Shown: piece after piece, positions 47,168-58,899 of the stretch | Layout: every line of letters starts with the position of its first letter | Position numbering within the stretch: the first letter of the stretch is position 1 | From: Woeseia sp. | GTDB taxonomy: Bacteria; Pseudomonadota; Gammaproteobacteria; Steroidobacterales; UBA11654 | Length of the DNA stretch: 64,000 nucleotides | Assembly (NCBI GenBank): GCA_019653755.1 | Contig: BPCL01000004.1 | Coordinates: 69,524 to 133,523 of the forward strand | Direction of reading: 5' to 3' | Notes under the pieces: model-generated | What the model saw: only the letters and a program-made list of their open reading frames with translations | What the model was told of the DNA's origin: nothing | Databases searched by the model: none | Made by a program: the position numbers and the translations under genes

Positions 47168-48952
47168 TTATTTTTTTGATTTGATGCTAATACCTAATTC
47201 TTTAAGCTGACCTTTTCCAGCTTGACTTGGAGCATCGGTGAGCAAACAGCTGGCAGTTTGTGTTTTAGGGAAAGCGATAACATCTCTAATGCTAGTAGAT
47301 TCAGTCATCAGCATAACTATCCGATCAATTCCAAAGGCTATTCCACCATGCGGTGGGCACCCGTATTTTAATGCTTCAAGGAAGAATCCAAACTTCTCAC
47401 TTGCCTCTTCAGGGCTAATACCCAAGGTTTTAAAAACTGCAGATTGCATCTCCTGTGAATGAATTCTGATTGAACCTCCGCCAATTTCATTTCCATTCAG
47501 GACCATGTCATAGCCTAGAGAAATTGCACTTTTCGGATTAGCAATTAGATCCTGAGGGTCATCGTTAAGTGGCGAAGTAAAAGGATGGTGCTCAGATACC
47601 CACCTTTTTTCTTTAGGTTCCCAGTGAAACATTGGAAAGTCTGTAACCCAAAGCGGGTGCCAACCGGATTCAATTAAATCAAAATCTGTTGCTAATTTCT
47701 CTCTCAAAGCACCCAATGATGCATTAACTGTTTCTGCTTTATCAGCGCCAAAGAAAACAGTATCTCCGTCCTCTATACTTAGGCGATCGGTGAGTGAACT
47801 AATGCAATCTTCGTCTAGAAATTTGAGTATTGGTGATTGCATTCCTTTAACGCCTTCTTTTATAGCATTGACTCTAATATAAGCTAATCCCTTAGCGCCG
47901 TAATTGGATACAAATTCAGTGTAATCATCTATTTGTTTTCTAGAAATATCAGGCTTATTTTTCAAAACAAGGCATGCTACTCTTGAGTCTTCGTCGTTGG
48001 CCGGTTGAGAAAAGACTTTAAATTCGACATCCTTCATTAAATCACCAACATCAATAAGCTCCATATCGATACCCAAATGAGGCCTATCACTGCCAAATCG
48101 CTTCATGCATTCCTCATAGCTAATCTGAGGGAACTCTTTCTCAAGCTTGAAATCAAGCACCTCTTTGAATAGGTTTTGGATCATATCTTCCATAATCCGT
48201 TTTACCTGATCCTGATTAACAAAAGCCATCTCAACATCGAGTTGTGTAAACTCTGGTTGTCGATCAGCCCTTAAATCCTCATCCCTAAAGCAACGAGCAA
48301 TTTGATAATATTTATCAAAGCCAGACATCATTAACAGTTGTTTAAAAAGTTGTGGCGATTGAGGTAATGCAAAAAAATCTCCTTGTTGGGTCCGACTGGG
48401 AACCAGATAATCCCTAGCACCTTCTGGTGTAGCTTTGGTCAATATTGGTGTTTCTATTTCTAGAAATGATCGATCATCAAGAAAATTTCTTAACGATTTA
48501 ATGATCCGATGTCTGAGTTTGAGGTTATCAGACATATTCTCACGCCTAAGATCAAGATACCTGTATCTCAATCGGGTATCTTCATTTGCTGATTCATCAT
48601 GGTGGAACGGAGGGGTCAGAGATGCATTGAGAACTGTGCCTGTTTCTGCTAATAATTCAACTTCTCCAGTTGCCATGTCTGGGTTAATGGTTCCTTCTGG
48701 TCTATTTCTTATGCTCCCGGTCACAGACAATACATATTCTGACCTTATGTTTTCTGCTTCAATAAAGAGTTCCTTGTTTGCCGGGTCAAAAACTAATTGC
48801 AGCAATCCCGAGGTATCTCTTAAATCAATAAAAATCACTCCTCCATGATCTCTGCGTCGATGCACCCAACCAGAAACAGTAACGGTTTCTCCAAGATTAT
48901 TGGTACTAAGATCTTCGCAGTAATGACTTCTAAAATTTTTTTCTTCTGTCAT
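47168..48952 (-). CDS. aspS: Aspartyl-tRNA synthetase
   Basis: 594 residues, normal for the bacterial form. The N-terminal OB domain ([23 protein letters not shown]), class II motif 2 ([24 protein letters not shown]), the bacterial GAD insert (about 290-420) and motif 3 ([13 protein letters not shown]) are all present. It charges tRNA-Asp; whether it also charges tRNA-Asn depends on an asnS or gatCAB elsewhere. The DUF502 gene lies 17 bases upstream, a common gammaproteobacterial neighbour. Confidence 0.97.
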   Translation of the reverse strand: MTEEKNFRSHYCEDLSTNNLGETVTVSGWVHRRRDHGGVIFIDLRDTSGLLQLVFDPANKELFIEAENIRSEYVLSVTGSIRNRPEGTINPDMATGEVELLAETGTVLNASLTPPFHHDESANEDTRLRYRYLDLRRENMSDNLKLRHRIIKSLRNFLDDRSFLEIETPILTKATPEGARDYLVPSRTQQGDFFALPQSPQLFKQLLMMSGFDKYYQIARCFRDEDLRADRQPEFTQLDVEMAFVNQDQVKRIMEDMIQNLFKEVLDFKLEKEFPQISYEECMKRFGSDRPHLGIDMELIDVGDLMKDVEFKVFSQPANDEDSRVACLVLKNKPDISRKQIDDYTEFVSNYGAKGLAYIRVNAIKEGVKGMQSPILKFLDEDCISSLTDRLSIEDGDTVFFGADKAETVNASLGALREKLATDFDLIESGWHPLWVTDFPMFHWEPKEKRWVSEHHPFTSPLNDDPQDLIANPKSAISLGYDMVLNGNEIGGGSIRIHSQEMQSAVFKTLGISPEEASEKFGFFLEALKYGCPPHGGIAFGIDRIVMLMTESTSIRDVIAFPKTQTASCLLTDAPSQAGKGQLKELGISIKSKK

Positions 48953-48969
48953 TCTATTTATAGATTCCT

Positions 48970-49581
48970 CTATTCTTTGCCGCCGATTGCTGGCACAACA
49001 ACACCCAAGGAGATGATCATTTTTATTGCATCTTCCACACTCATTTCAAGTTCAATGACCTCATCTTTGGACACCATAATGATATATCCCGAAGTTGGGT
49101 TAGGGGTTGTTGGAATATAGACGCAGACGACATCATCTCCAATCTTGCCTTTAATTTCGCCCACCTCCTTAGAGGTCTGAAAACATAAGCTATAGACGCC
49201 TTTTCTAGGGTACTCAATCAACAATACTTTTGAGAATGATTGTGTCTGATCAGATAACACAATCTCTGCAAACTTCTTAAGTGGGTTGTAGATACTTCTT
49301 ATTAAAGGAATTTTGTCTAGAAGTTTTTCCCAAGCTTCAACCAATGTCTTACCCAGATAATTGGCTGCAATCAAACCCGTTCCCAATAGAATTATGATCG
49401 CTAGGATAATCCCAAACCCAGGTATTGAAAAACCCAAAAGATTTTCCGGTCTAAGACCTACTGGAATCAGTAAATAAGTCTGACCTAGTAAATCAATTAA
49501 TAGTTTTACCGCAAAGATTGTTATGCCTAAAGGGATCCAAACCAATAGACCGGCTACGATTATTGTTCGTAATTTCTTCAT
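48970..49581 (-). CDS. DUF502 family inner-membrane protein
   Basis: 203 residues with two transmembrane segments (about 5-30 and 50-75), followed by a soluble domain with [19 protein letters not shown] and [19 protein letters not shown], the family signature. The function is not well established; it is linked to membrane-protein or envelope homeostasis by association. Located between the FmdB-type gene and aspS, the usual arrangement. Confidence 0.9.
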   Translation of the reverse strand: MKKLRTIIVAGLLVWIPLGITIFAVKLLIDLLGQTYLLIPVGLRPENLLGFSIPGFGIILAIIILLGTGLIAANYLGKTLVEAWEKLLDKIPLIRSIYNPLKKFAEIVLSDQTQSFSKVLLIEYPRKGVYSLCFQTSKEVGEIKGKIGDDVVCVYIPTTPNPTSGYIIMVSKDEVIELEMSVEDAIKMIISLGVVVPAIGGKE

Positions 49582-49599
49582 ATCATTCCAATTATTACA

Positions 49600-49915
49600 T
49601 TACTCAGCATCTTTGGCTGCTTTATCTTTAATTTTATCCTTCTTCTTTGTTTTTCCAGAATCGTTATCACTTTTTGAACTTTCTTTCCTTTTCAGGTTTT
49701 TCATCTTTTTGATCAGCTACATTTTTACGATTCTCTTTTTTAAAATCTGTCTCGTACCACCCTTCTCCTTTTAATCTGAAATTAGGTGCAGAAATCAGGC
49801 GCCTCAGAGAGTTTTTACCGCACTCAGGACAATCAACCAATGGCTTATCATTAACCTTTTGAAGAGCATCAAGAACATGGTTGCAATCATCGCATTGATA
49901 TTCATAAATTGGCAT
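49600..49915 (-). CDS. FmdB-type zinc-ribbon protein (probable frame change in the tail)
   Basis: MPIYEYQCDDCNHVLDALQ and DCPECGKNSLRRLISAPNFRLKG give the four-cysteine zinc ribbon of the FmdB/CxxC_CxxC_SSSS family, start certain. The uninterrupted frame stops at 49667 after 82 residues. In the next frame the lysine/serine-rich tail continues SDNDSGKTKKKDKIKDKAAK to a stop at 49600, resembling the low-complexity tails of this family, so one base near 49680 is probably in error. Role unknown; likely regulatory or nucleic-acid binding. Confidence 0.8.
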
Positions 49916-49980
49916 AAGGCATAATTCTCATTAATTACATAAATAAAATCGAGTATATTACGACAGAGTGAAGAAAAACT

Positions 49981-50973
49981 CTAAACTTTAATATCTGGAA
50001 AAGCTAAATTATTAATCGTTTTTTTATCCAAGGTATTGCCTGATAACTCTTTGATAGTAAGCTCCATATCCTCTGGGAGATCACTAGAAAAAGACATTTG
50101 ATCACCGGAAACTGGATGAATAAAATCAAGCTTGAAAGCATGTAGAGCTTGCCTCTTTATAGATCGAAGCTGTTTCATCAAACTCTCCTTTGCCGCTTTG
50201 GGGATGGTCAATCTTGTTCCATAAAGAGGGTCGCCTAAAATTGGATAACGAATGTGTGACATATGCACTCTAATCTGATGTGTTCGACCAGTCTCTAATT
50301 GAACCCCAACAAATGTGTAGCCAGATAGTTTTTTGAGAACTCTATAATGTGTCACTGCATTTTTGCCATCCTCTGAAACTCTAAATTTAATCCGATTATT
50401 AGGGTCCCTTGATAAATGCTCATTAACAGTTCCCCCGCTCGTCATTTCACCAACACAAATAGCGCGGTATTCTCGTTTAATTAATCTTGATTGCATAGCG
50501 CTATTCAAAGAATTGTAGGCATTACTATTTTTTGCCACCATCAGTAACCCGCTTGTGTCTTTATCTAAGCGATGGATTAATCCTGCCCTAGGAAGAAATC
50601 TTAGTTCTTCATCATGAAACAATAGGCCATGTTGAAGTGTTGAATCATAATTACCATGCCCAGGATGAACAACTAGACCTTGAGGCTTATTAACAATAAT
50701 TAAATCATTATCTTCATAAATAATATCAAGGTTGATTTTTTGAGGCTCAATCTCACTACGCTCTTTTAAGACAGGCACCACTTTAATCTGTTGCCCATCT
50801 TGGACTTTAGTACTAGGTTTAACTATCTGATTTTCAAGAAGAATATTCCCTGATTCAATCCAATCCTGAATTATGACACGAGAGTATTCAGATAGTTTTG
50901 AACTAACCACCTTATCGATTCTCTGATTATGTTCATCAGAGGTAACTAAAAATTCTATTGCATCTTCATTCAT
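49981..50973 (-). CDS. rluD: 23S rRNA pseudouridine synthase D
   Basis: 330 residues. The N-terminal S4 RNA-binding domain (about 14-75) is followed by the RluA-family catalytic domain: NKPQGLVVHPGHGNYDSTLQHGL, the catalytic-aspartate motif GLIHRLDKDTSGLLMVAKN, GRTHQIRVHMSHIRYPILGDPLYG. It modifies helix 69 of 23S rRNA (uridines 1911, 1915 and 1917 in E. coli). It is divergent from bamD, a conserved gammaproteobacterial pairing, which supports rluD over rluC or rluA. Confidence 0.95.
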   Translation of the reverse strand: MNEDAIEFLVTSDEHNQRIDKVVSSKLSEYSRVIIQDWIESGNILLENQIVKPSTKVQDGQQIKVVPVLKERSEIEPQKINLDIIYEDNDLIIVNKPQGLVVHPGHGNYDSTLQHGLLFHDEELRFLPRAGLIHRLDKDTSGLLMVAKNSNAYNSLNSAMQSRLIKREYRAICVGEMTSGGTVNEHLSRDPNNRIKFRVSEDGKNAVTHYRVLKKLSGYTFVGVQLETGRTHQIRVHMSHIRYPILGDPLYGTRLTIPKAAKESLMKQLRSIKRQALHAFKLDFIHPVSGDQMSFSSDLPEDMELTIKELSGNTLDKKTINNLAFPDIKV

Positions 50974-50992
50974 CTAATCTATTATGCTTGAT

Positions 50993-51019
50993 TTGATTTC
51001 ACTTATTTTAGGCTATAAT
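50993..51019 (+). promoter_or_regulatory. Candidate promoter of bamD
   Basis: TATAAT at 51014-51019, with TTGATT at 50993-50998 (15-base spacing) or an overlapping TTGATT at 50988 (20-base spacing), about 40 bases upstream of the proposed bamD start. The -10 is a full consensus; the -35 spacing is imperfect in both readings. Confidence 0.45.
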
Positions 51020-51061
51020 TCCATACTTAGAACGTCTAAAAAAGAAAAGAGAACTTAAATT

Positions 51062-51846
51062 TTGAAAAATATACAGAATATATCCTTCTTATACTGGCAA
51101 CTTTCATTGTTTCATGCAGCAAAGATGAAGCCACTGACATGAGATCATCTTCAGAAGTTATTTATGAAAGGGCCAAGTATGCAATGGATAATGGCAACTT
51201 TAGAAATGCTGTCAATTATCTTGAAGTGCTGACAACATCGTTTCCTTTTAGCAATGAAGCAAAGCAAGCTCAGCTAGATCTTATCTACACTCATTATCGG
51301 AGTTCTTCTTTTGAAGAGGCGATTGATGAAGCCAAACAATTTGAAAAAGAAAATCCAACCCACCCAAGAGTTGATTATGCCTTATACATGAGAGGAATCT
51401 CATTGTTTGAAGGACAACATCAGTGGTATCACGAAATATTTGACGTGGATTTGACTGAACGACCACCTTCAAAAACTGAAGAAGCTTTCTCAGTTTTCTC
51501 ACAATTATTAAGGAGGTACCCTGAAAGTATTTATATTGATGACGCTACACAGAGAATGATTTTTTTAAGGAACAGATTGGCAAGATATGAAAATCATGTA
51601 GCACAACACTACTTGGAAAGAGGTGCATATATTGCAGCAATTAACCGAGCTAAATACGCTCTGGAACAATACAGCGGTGCTCCTGCAACTATAGAATCCT
51701 TGGAAATTATTGCCAAAGCATACAATAGCCTTGGAATGGATGATCTAGCTGAACAAGCAGAAAGTATTTTCCTAGCTAATCAAACTAAAGATCCAAATCA
51801 AACAATCGTCCTAGAAGAAAGTGAACCTTGGTATAAATTCTGGTAA
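51062..51846 (+). CDS. bamD: Outer-membrane assembly lipoprotein BamD (start region has a frame problem)
   Basis: Tetratricopeptide-repeat lipoprotein of the BAM complex. From ATG 51139 there are 235 residues with SSSEVIYERAKYAMDNGNFRNAVNYLE, FPFSNEAKQAQLDLIY and YPESIYIDDATQRM. That start would lack a signal, yet the same frame upstream reads ILLILATFIVSCSKDEATD, a clear lipobox with cysteine at 51115-51117. No ATG opens that frame; TTG at 51062, in a neighbouring frame, reads KNIQNIS and would lead into it after a one-base change near 51085. I therefore extend the gene to 51062. About 260 residues total, near E. coli BamD. Confidence 0.88.
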
Positions 51847-51850
51847 TTGA

Positions 51851-52723
51851 TTAGCCAACCAGCACGGATTTCATTTTCTCACCTATTAACGCAGGCGATT
51901 CAACAGTATAAACACCCGCCTCTTGCAATGCTTCATATTTACTTGCAGCAGTACCTTCTTTTCCGGTAACAATTGCTCCAGCATGTCCCATTCTTTTTCC
52001 TGGGGGAGCTGACACTCCAGCGATGTATGCAACAACCGGCTTAGTGACGTTATTTTTAATAAATTCTGCTGCTTTCTCTTCATCAGAACCGCCTATTTCT
52101 CCTACTAAGACGATCCCTTGAGTATCTGGATCAGCTTCAAAGAGCTTTAAACAATCAATAAAATTAATGCCCTTGATAGGATCTCCGCCAATACCAATAC
52201 AGGTGCTTTGACCCAATCCATGTTTAGTGGTTTGATCAACCGCTTCATAGGTAAGAGTTCCAGATCTTGAGATAATACCAATGGATCCTTTTTGATGAAT
52301 AAAACCCGGCATGATGCCTATCTTGGCTTCATCTGGTGTAATTATGCCCGGACAGTTGGGCCCTAGAAGAATTGAAGATGAATCTTTTAGACGCGCCTTG
52401 ACCTTGATCATGTCAGCAACAGGAATCCCTTCGGTAATGCAAACAACGAGTCCAATTTCAGCCTCGATAGCGGCAATAATGGCTTCAGCTGCAAATTTTG
52501 GAGGAACAAAAATCATACTCACATCAAATTCAAGACTTTCACTAGCCTCACTCACTGAATTAAATACTGGAACACCCAAGTGTTCTTGCCCTCCTCTTCC
52601 TGGGGTAACCCCGCCAACTATATTGGAGCCATAATCAATACATTGTTGGGAATGAAATGTTCCTTGTGATCCTGTGATTCCTTGGCAGATGATCTTTGAA
52701 GATGAATTGACTAAAACACTCAT
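51851..52723 (-). CDS. sucD: Succinyl-CoA synthetase, alpha subunit
   Basis: 290 residues. [20 protein letters not shown] binds Co[24 protein letters not shown] is the family signature, and [18 protein letters not shown] contains the phosphorylated histidine. With SucC it converts succinyl-CoA to succinate, making ATP in the TCA cycle. Its start overlaps the sucC stop (TAATG). Convergent with bamD, four bases apart. Confidence 0.96.
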   Translation of the reverse strand: MSVLVNSSSKIICQGITGSQGTFHSQQCIDYGSNIVGGVTPGRGGQEHLGVPVFNSVSEASESLEFDVSMIFVPPKFAAEAIIAAIEAEIGLVVCITEGIPVADMIKVKARLKDSSSILLGPNCPGIITPDEAKIGIMPGFIHQKGSIGIISRSGTLTYEAVDQTTKHGLGQSTCIGIGGDPIKGINFIDCLKLFEADPDTQGIVLVGEIGGSDEEKAAEFIKNNVTKPVVAYIAGVSAPPGKRMGHAGAIVTGKEGTAASKYEALQEAGVYTVESPALIGEKMKSVLVG

Positions 52724-53887
52724 TAGCTATCCTTTACTGCATTGACAATCTTTAAAGCAGCATCTGTTAAGTCGTCTGCGGGTATGACCTTCAAGTCTGA
52801 TTTACTCAATAATTCCTTACCGAGATCAACATTAGTTCCCTCCAATCTAACCACAATAGGAACATTGATATCGACTTACCAACTGCAGCAATAATACCCT
52901 CTGCAATCACATCACACCTTACAATCCCACCGAAGATATTGACCAAGATCCCTTTGACTTTCGGGTTCTCCATAATAATATCAAAGGCAGATTTAACTCT
53001 ATCTGGTGTAGCGCCGCCACCCACATCTAAAAAATTAGCGGGTTCGCCACCATGTAATTTAATGACATCCATTGTAGCCATGGCTAATCCTGCGCCATTA
53101 ACCATACATGCAATTTCGCCATCCAAAGAAACATAACTTAAGTCGTTTTCCGAAGCTTTAACTTCGAGCTTGTCTTCTTGGTTAGGATCTTTCATAAGAC
53201 TTAAATCTTCTTGTCTAAATAAAGCATTACTATCAATAGACATCTTAGAATCTAGAGCAATAAGATGATTTTTCTCATCCAATATGAGTGGATTGATCTC
53301 GATTAAATCTGAGTCTTTAGACACAGCTAATGAAAATAATTTAGTTGAATGTCTATAAATTCAGTAACGGCACTATTTTTTAGGCCAAGGCTATCCGCCA
53401 TAGAGGATAATTCAGTCTCTTTTAATCCATGTTTAGGGTCAATAGTGTATCTAATAATCTTTTCAGGAGACACATCAGCGACAGTTTCGATATCCATTCC
53501 TCCTTCAGAGGATCCGATAAATGTCCAAGACTCCTGTGCCCTATCGATGAGTAAACTCAAATAATATTCAGATGCAATAGATGTCCCTGATTCAATATAA
53601 ACAACATCTACAGGCAAACCTTTATCATCGGTTTGCTTTGTAACCAAGTTAGAACCGAGCATTGAACTAGCGATACTCTCAACCTCATCAATACTTTTTG
53701 TAATTTTAACTCCGCCAGCTTTGCCTCTTCCTCCGGCATGAACCTGTGCTTTTATTACCCATGTGTCGACCTTCAGATCTTCGGCAATTTTCCTTGCTTG
53801 ATCAGGAGTTGAGGCTACACCTCCTTCTAGAACAGGTATTCCAACATCTGAGAACAATTGCTTTGATTGGTATTCGTGTAAATTCAT
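52723..53887 (-). CDS. sucC: Succinyl-CoA synthetase, beta subunit (two frame changes)
   Basis: The three conserved parts join into about 388 residues, the normal length. [19 protein letters not shown] and [16 protein letters not shown] give the ATP-grasp domain; the first frame ends at 53327 after EFIDIQ, while the adjacent frame reads [20 protein letters not shown] if one A is restored near 53348. The second part holds [15 protein letters not shown] and [13 protein letters not shown] and stops early at 52806; from about 52880 another frame continues [20 protein letters not shown] to a stop at 52723-52725. As the enzyme is central and sucD is intact, the breaks are probably sequence errors. 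Confidence 0.9.
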
Positions 53888-53977
53888 TTATCGAAAAACT
53901 AAAAAATAATCACTGAGTTATAACAAAAGGCTATTTTCATCTAAACTAGTAGGTAATTAAACCTTTTTATTAATTTT

Positions 53978-54589
53978 ATGAATGAGACTTTTAAAATTGG
54001 ACTAACAGGAGGGATTGCTTCTGGGAAAACTACAGTCTGCAATCTTTTCAAAGACTTATCAGTAGAAATCATCGATGCCGATGTAATCTCTCATGAATTA
54101 AGCAAAAAAGGTGGAGCTGCATTTGAAGAAATTATTGAAGCTTTTGAAGATGAAATTATTGGTAATGATGGAGAGCTTGATAGAAAAAAACTTCGTTCAA
54201 TAGTTTTCAATGACGATAGTAAAAAGAAGATGTTAGAGGGGATTATTCATCCTAAAGTATTATTAAGCATTAATGAAAAAATTAAAGCTTCACAATCTGA
54301 TTATCTGATTATCTCTGTGCCACTTATGATAGAAACAGGAATGAATGCGATGATGGATAGAGTTCTTTTAATAGACTGCAATGTCGAAACACAAATAGAA
54401 AGATTAAGCCAAAGAGACCAATCATCTCGAGAGGAAGCTATCAAAATCATCGAAAGCCAGGCCTCCATAGAGTCTAAAAGAGAATTATCAGATGACAGGA
54501 TTATAAATAATAATGAAACTTCCATTGAAGAATTAACATTAAAAGTAAAAGAATTGGATGATTTTTATAGAAATCTTAATCATAAGTAG
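53978..54589 (+). CDS. coaE: Dephospho-CoA kinase
   Basis: 203 residues. IGLTGGIASGKTTVCNLF is the P-loop, IIDADVISHEL the substrate aspartate region, and RLSQRDQSSREEA the lid arginine region. It performs the last step of coenzyme A synthesis. Followed after 42 bases by zapD, the standard gammaproteobacterial order. Confidence 0.95.
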   Translation: MNETFKIGLTGGIASGKTTVCNLFKDLSVEIIDADVISHELSKKGGAAFEEIIEAFEDEIIGNDGELDRKKLRSIVFNDDSKKKMLEGIIHPKVLLSINEKIKASQSDYLIISVPLMIETGMNAMMDRVLLIDCNVETQIERLSQRDQSSREEAIKIIESQASIESKRELSDDRIINNNETSIEELTLKVKELDDFYRNLNHK

Positions 54590-54631
54590 ATATAAAGATT
54601 ACCCCACCAAGAAAGTAAATAATTATCTAGT

Positions 54632-55390
54632 ATGGAACAAGGAATATACGAATTACCTTTGAATGAGAGATTGAGGACGTTCATGCGAATTGAATTTCTT
54701 TATTCTAGACTAAAATATTTTTCTTCCAATTTAGATGATAATTGGCAAACGAGAACGGTCATCCATACCCTATTAGAGATCTATTCGATTCTATCTAGAA
54801 CAGATGTAAGACGTGAGGTCTTAGCAGATCTCGACAGGTACATAATGCAAATGCAGCGTTTCCAGTCGGCACCTGATGCAGATAACAATATGGTTAATGA
54901 TGTCTTAGAAGATCTAGATTCAATAAAAGATCAAGTCGTGGACATTGGAACTGATTATCTTTTGAAATTAAGAGAAGATGAATTCATAGCATCACTTCTT
55001 CATCGGCATACACTTCCTGGAGGTAAGGCAGAGTTTGATATGCCAAAGTATAAATTTTTTCTTGAATCGCATAAAAAAAATGTAGTTGTCCAGATTAATA
55101 GCTGGATTGATGTTATGAGGCCTATTTGTGAAGGAATAGACAAATTAATGTGGATCATAAGAGAGAGCAATGAACCTATTGCTACAGTTGCAGTGGGAGG
55201 CCAATATAATCATCAAATAGAAAGACGAACTCAAATCTCATTAGTTAGAATAATAACTAACGACACTAATGTTTACCCCGAGATTAGTGGCGGAAGACAT
55301 TTGATTGCGGTGAGATTTTTTAACCAAAATAGAGATGGTGAATACGTACAATTTGAAGATAACGTCGAATTCAAGATCTCTCTATGCTAA
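54632..55390 (+). CDS. zapD: Cell division protein ZapD (FtsZ-ring associated)
   Basis: 252 residues. YELPLNERLRTFMRIEFLY, RREVLADLDRYIMQMQRF, HRHTLPGGKAEFDMPKYKFFL and the family ending [12 protein letters not shown] match ZapD (YacF). ZapD binds the FtsZ C-terminal tail and bundles filaments, so its presence implies a functional FtsZ although ftsZ is not in this window. yacG, often next, is missing; the convergent Nudix gene overlaps its last 20 bases. Confidence 0.93.
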   Translation: MEQGIYELPLNERLRTFMRIEFLYSRLKYFSSNLDDNWQTRTVIHTLLEIYSILSRTDVRREVLADLDRYIMQMQRFQSAPDADNNMVNDVLEDLDSIKDQVVDIGTDYLLKLREDEFIASLLHRHTLPGGKAEFDMPKYKFFLESHKKNVVVQINSWIDVMRPICEGIDKLMWIIRESNEPIATVAVGGQYNHQIERRTQISLVRIITNDTNVYPEISGGRHLIAVRFFNQNRDGEYVQFEDNVEFKISLC

Positions 55391-55805
55391 AAATATTAGT
55401 TAATGTTTCTACAATTGATTTGCTTCCAGGAATAATCTTTACTTTGTTAAGATCTTGAATATCAACCCATACAATTTGCTCTTTTTCATTGGCAATAGGA
55501 TCCCCCTTATAACTTTTGATTAAAAATGGGTGAAGCTCAACGCCAAAAGCATCATATTCATATATATAGCTTCCCATGGGGGAAATGTCTTTGATGGAAA
55601 TACCTAACTCTTCTTTAAGCTCTCTTTTTAGGGCTATCCTAGGTGTTTCATCAAGTTCTTTTTTACCGCCAGGAAATTCGAGGTAATCAGGAAAATCAGT
55701 TTTGTGTGTTCTTGTGCTCAAAAGAACCTCATTACTTGAATTCTTTAAAACGCCAACAACTACTTGTGTGAGATTATTTTTATTGCTACTGCTCAATAGA
55801 ACCAT
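55371..55805 (-). CDS. Nudix hydrolase, MutT-like
   Basis: [24 protein letters not shown] is a complete Nudix box; [20 protein letters not shown] and IVWVDIQDL fit MutT-like 8-oxo-dGTP diphosphatases, which cleanse oxidised nucleotides. The longest frame starts at 55859 but overlaps secA by 74 bases; ATG at 55805 ([10 protein letters not shown]) leaves about 144 residues, a normal length and a 20-base overlap, so I chose it. Downstream of secA, a common gammaproteobacterial neighbour. Confidence 0.88.
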   Translation of the reverse strand: MVLLSSSNKNNLTQVVVGVLKNSSNEVLLSTRTHKTDFPDYLEFPGGKKELDETPRIALKRELKEELGISIKDISPMGSYIYEYDAFGVELHPFLIKSYKGDPIANEKEQIVWVDIQDLNKVKIIPGSKSIVETLTNIFSIERS

Positions 55806-58497
55806 GACATTTTTTATACTTCTTTCCAGAGCCGCAAGGACAAGGTTCATTTCTTCCAATCTTTTTCTGATCTCTCACAAATGGCATGGCCGTCTGCCTA
55901 GCTTTATTAGATGAAGATTGATCCGATCCAAATGTTGAAATATTCTTGTGCTTAAGTTCAACGTTTTCAACATCAGGAGCTTGTTCGTTTACCGCCTCAG
56001 CATCCTCTTCTCCCCTAAATCTAGCCCTTGAAAGAATGCTGATAACATTGAATTTAAGTTGGTCCATCATAAATGAAAACATCTCAAAAGATTCTCGTTT
56101 ATACTCTTGCTTTGGATTTTTCTGTGCATAGCCTCTCAAATGTATGCCTTGTCTCAAATGATCCATTGCTGCAAGATGTTCTCGCCATTGCATATCAAGT
56201 TGCTGTAGCATGACTGCCTTCTCTATTTCTCTCATTGGTCTTTCGCCAATTGAATTTTCTTTTGTGCTGTAATTCCTGGTATATTCTTCAAAAATAATCT
56301 TCCAAATATTTTCTGAATTAATTGAGTCGTCCTGATTGATTATTGACTCTAGGTCTAGGGAAATTAAAAAATCATTGTAAATGGATTGCTCTAGCCCGCC
56401 TAAATCCCAACTTTCTTCCATGGAATCTGGTTCAATATACTGTGAGGTTAGTTCTTGTATAGATTCTTCACTTATGCCTACGATCATATCATTGATGCTA
56501 TCTTCCGATAAGATATCGCTTCTTAATTGATAAATAACTGATCGTTGATCATTAGCCACATCATCGTATTCAAGGAGGTTCTTTCTAATGTCAAAGTTAT
56601 GAGATTCAACCTTCCTCTGAGCTCGTTCAATTTGTCGTGTTAACAAATTACTTTCAATAGCCTCTCCTTCCTCCATGCCCACTCTCGACAACATGCTTTG
56701 CGTTTTTTCTGGATCACCAAAGATTCTCAATAAATCATCGTCTAGAGATAGGTAAAATCGACTTGAACCCGGATCACCTTGCCTGCCTGATCTACCTCTA
56801 AGCTGGTTATCGATTCGTCTCGATTCATGTCTTTCCGTTCCAATAATATGAAGCCCACCAGCTTCAATAACATCATCGTGTATTTTTTGCCAATCCAGTT
56901 TCATTTGTGAAATCTTTTCTTCGTCTAAATTCTCTTTTGAAAGCTTTATTTCTGCATCAATATTGCCACCTAAAACTATATCAGTTCCCCTCCCAGCCAT
57001 ATTAGTGGCTATAGTCACAGAGCCTGGTTTACCCGCTTGAGCAATAATCATTGATTCCTTTTTATGTTGCTTCGCGTTCAAAACTTGGTGCTTTATGCCT
57101 TCCTTGCTTAGCAACTGGGATATGTATTCAGAATTCTCAATTGAAGCTGTCCCAACCAAGATGGGCTGATCCTTTTCTTGCCTCTGCTTTATGTCTTCAA
57201 TAATATTTTTAAATTTACCATCTCGATTTAAATACACTAAATCAGCATGATCATCCCTAATCATTTTTTCGTGTGTAGGTATGACCACAACTTCAAGACC
57301 ATAAATTTGCTGAAACTCAAATGCCTCTGTATCTGCTGTACCTGTCATTCCTGAGAGCTTGTCATAAAGTCTAAAATAATTTTGGAATGTAATTGAAGCT
57401 ATCGTCTGATTCTCTTCCTTGATATTAAGATTCTCTTTTGCTTCAACAGCCTGATGTAGGCCATCAGACCATCTTCTTCCTGCCATTGTTCTGCCTGTAA
57501 ATTCATCAACAATAACCACTTCACCGTCTTTAACAATATAGTCCACATCTTTATTGAATAATTTATGGGCTCTAATAGCGGCGTTGATATGATGCATAAA
57601 CTTTATATTTTTTGGATCGTACAAACTATCTCCCTGTTGAAGCATATTCATGCCATGGAGTATGTTTTCAACATTGGAATGGCCTTCTTCTGTGAGATAG
57701 ATCTGTTTGACCTTTTCATCAATCGTATAATCTCCAGTTTCTGATTCGCTAGATCCAGATTTTAGTTTATGAACTATAGAATTCATCTTCTGATAGAGTT
57801 CAGTGCTCTGATCTGCTTGACCAGAGATAATTAAAGGGGTTCTTGCTTCATCAATAAGAATAGAGTCAACTTCATCAACGATAGCGAATGAAAGATCCCC
57901 TTGAGATTGCATCCCTTCCTCATAAGATAAATTGTCTCTCAAATAATCAAAACCAAATTCATTGTTGGTGCCATAAGTAATATCAGCCTCATAAGCTGTC
58001 TTTCTCTCAGGAGGATTCTGATTAGATTTAATGCATCCTACAGTTAAACCAAGAAACTCATATATAGGCCTCATCCAATCAGCATCTCTCTGAGCTAAAT
58101 ACTCATTTACAGTTATGATGTGAACACTTTTACCAGACAGTGCATTCAGATAAGCAGGCAGGGTTGACACCAGTGTTTTGCCCTCTCCAGTTTTCATTTC
58201 TGAAATTTTGCCTTCATGGAGCGTAATGCCGCCAATAAGCTGGACATCATAGTGTCTAAGTCCTAATGTTCTTTTTGAGGCCTCTCTTACAACAGCAAAG
58301 GCTTCAGGTAAAATATCATCAAAGCTCTCTGACTCTTCATATAAGGATCTAAGCTTGTCTGTCTTTGCCTTCAAATCATGATCACTAAGCTCAGATAACT
58401 CATCTTCCAATGCATTAACCTTGTCTACAATCGTTGAATATTGATTTAATAATCTCTGATTGCTGCTGCCAAAAATCTTTGTAAAAAAACCTTTCAA
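55786..58497 (-). CDS. secA: Protein translocase ATPase SecA
   Basis: 903 residues, full length. [20 protein letters not shown] (Walker A), [23 protein letters not shown] (Walker B), [14 protein letters not shown] and [21 protein letters not shown] (motif VI) are intact, and the C-terminus ends in the zinc-binding SEC-C motif [16 protein letters not shown]. It drives secretion through SecYEG. Divergent from the DciA-like gene across a 116-base gap that probably holds both promoters. Confidence 0.98.
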   Translation of the reverse strand: MKGFFTKIFGSSNQRLLNQYSTIVDKVNALEDELSELSDHDLKAKTDKLRSLYEESESFDDILPEAFAVVREASKRTLGLRHYDVQLIGGITLHEGKISEMKTGEGKTLVSTLPAYLNALSGKSVHIITVNEYLAQRDADWMRPIYEFLGLTVGCIKSNQNPPERKTAYEADITYGTNNEFGFDYLRDNLSYEEGMQSQGDLSFAIVDEVDSILIDEARTPLIISGQADQSTELYQKMNSIVHKLKSGSSESETGDYTIDEKVKQIYLTEEGHSNVENILHGMNMLQQGDSLYDPKNIKFMHHINAAIRAHKLFNKDVDYIVKDGEVVIVDEFTGRTMAGRRWSDGLHQAVEAKENLNIKEENQTIASITFQNYFRLYDKLSGMTGTADTEAFEFQQIYGLEVVVIPTHEKMIRDDHADLVYLNRDGKFKNIIEDIKQRQEKDQPILVGTASIENSEYISQLLSKEGIKHQVLNAKQHKKESMIIAQAGKPGSVTIATNMAGRGTDIVLGGNIDAEIKLSKENLDEEKISQMKLDWQKIHDDVIEAGGLHIIGTERHESRRIDNQLRGRSGRQGDPGSSRFYLSLDDDLLRIFGDPEKTQSMLSRVGMEEGEAIESNLLTRQIERAQRKVESHNFDIRKNLLEYDDVANDQRSVIYQLRSDILSEDSINDMIVGISEESIQELTSQYIEPDSMEESWDLGGLEQSIYNDFLISLDLESIINQDDSINSENIWKIIFEEYTRNYSTKENSIGERPMREIEKAVMLQQLDMQWREHLAAMDHLRQGIHLRGYAQKNPKQEYKRESFEMFSFMMDQLKFNVISILSRARFRGEEDAEAVNEQAPDVENVELKHKNISTFGSDQSSSNKARQTAMPFVRDQKKIGRNEPCPCGSGKKYKKCHGSIEQ

Positions 58498-58613
58498 AAC
58501 TGCCTCTATATTTTATTCAACACATAAGTAACTATCTGCTAGCTTAAATGAATTGATATTATAACCTTAAGGACAAGAATAATATCATTCATAAACTATG
58601 AAATAACAACAGA

Positions 58614-58898
58614 ATGAAACACATTTCGGACATAATAAAAAACGGTTTGAGTAATTTAGGTAAAATGACTCAATCAGTAGAAGAGAAAACGGCTCTCTTA
58701 AAGCATTTACAAAAAAACTTACCCAACTTTGGGTCGTCTATAAAAAGTGCATATATAAACAAGAACAATGTCTTAATTATAGGATCTGAAAATGCTGAGA
58801 TTTCATCAAGAATAAGATTTGAAGAAATTCAAATAAGAAAACTATGCAAGGATATTGAGATTAATCCAAAAAAGATAAAGTTTATTGTCGAGCCCTGA
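58614..58898 (+). CDS. DciA-like protein (DUF721), short
   Basis: 94 residues. LQKNLPNFGSSIKSAYINKNNVLIIGSENAEISSRIRFEEIQI matches the KH-like DUF721/DciA domain that helps load the DnaB helicase in bacteria without DnaC. It is shorter than typical DciA (about 150) and lacks a long C-terminal part, as is common in streamlined gammaproteobacteria. It lies between lpxC and secA, the usual place for this gene. Confidence 0.8.
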   Translation: MKHISDIIKNGLSNLGKMTQSVEEKTALLKHLQKNLPNFGSSIKSAYINKNNVLIIGSENAEISSRIRFEEIQIRKLCKDIEINPKKIKFIVEP

Positions 58899-58899
58899 G

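Noticed and set aside
52723..53887. sucC as a decayed pseudogene
   Set aside because: All conserved parts remain, sucD is intact, and two one-base changes restore a normal-length protein.
55371..55859. Nudix gene start at 55859
   Set aside because: It would overlap the conserved zinc-binding end of secA by 74 bases; the ATG at 55805 gives a normal family length.
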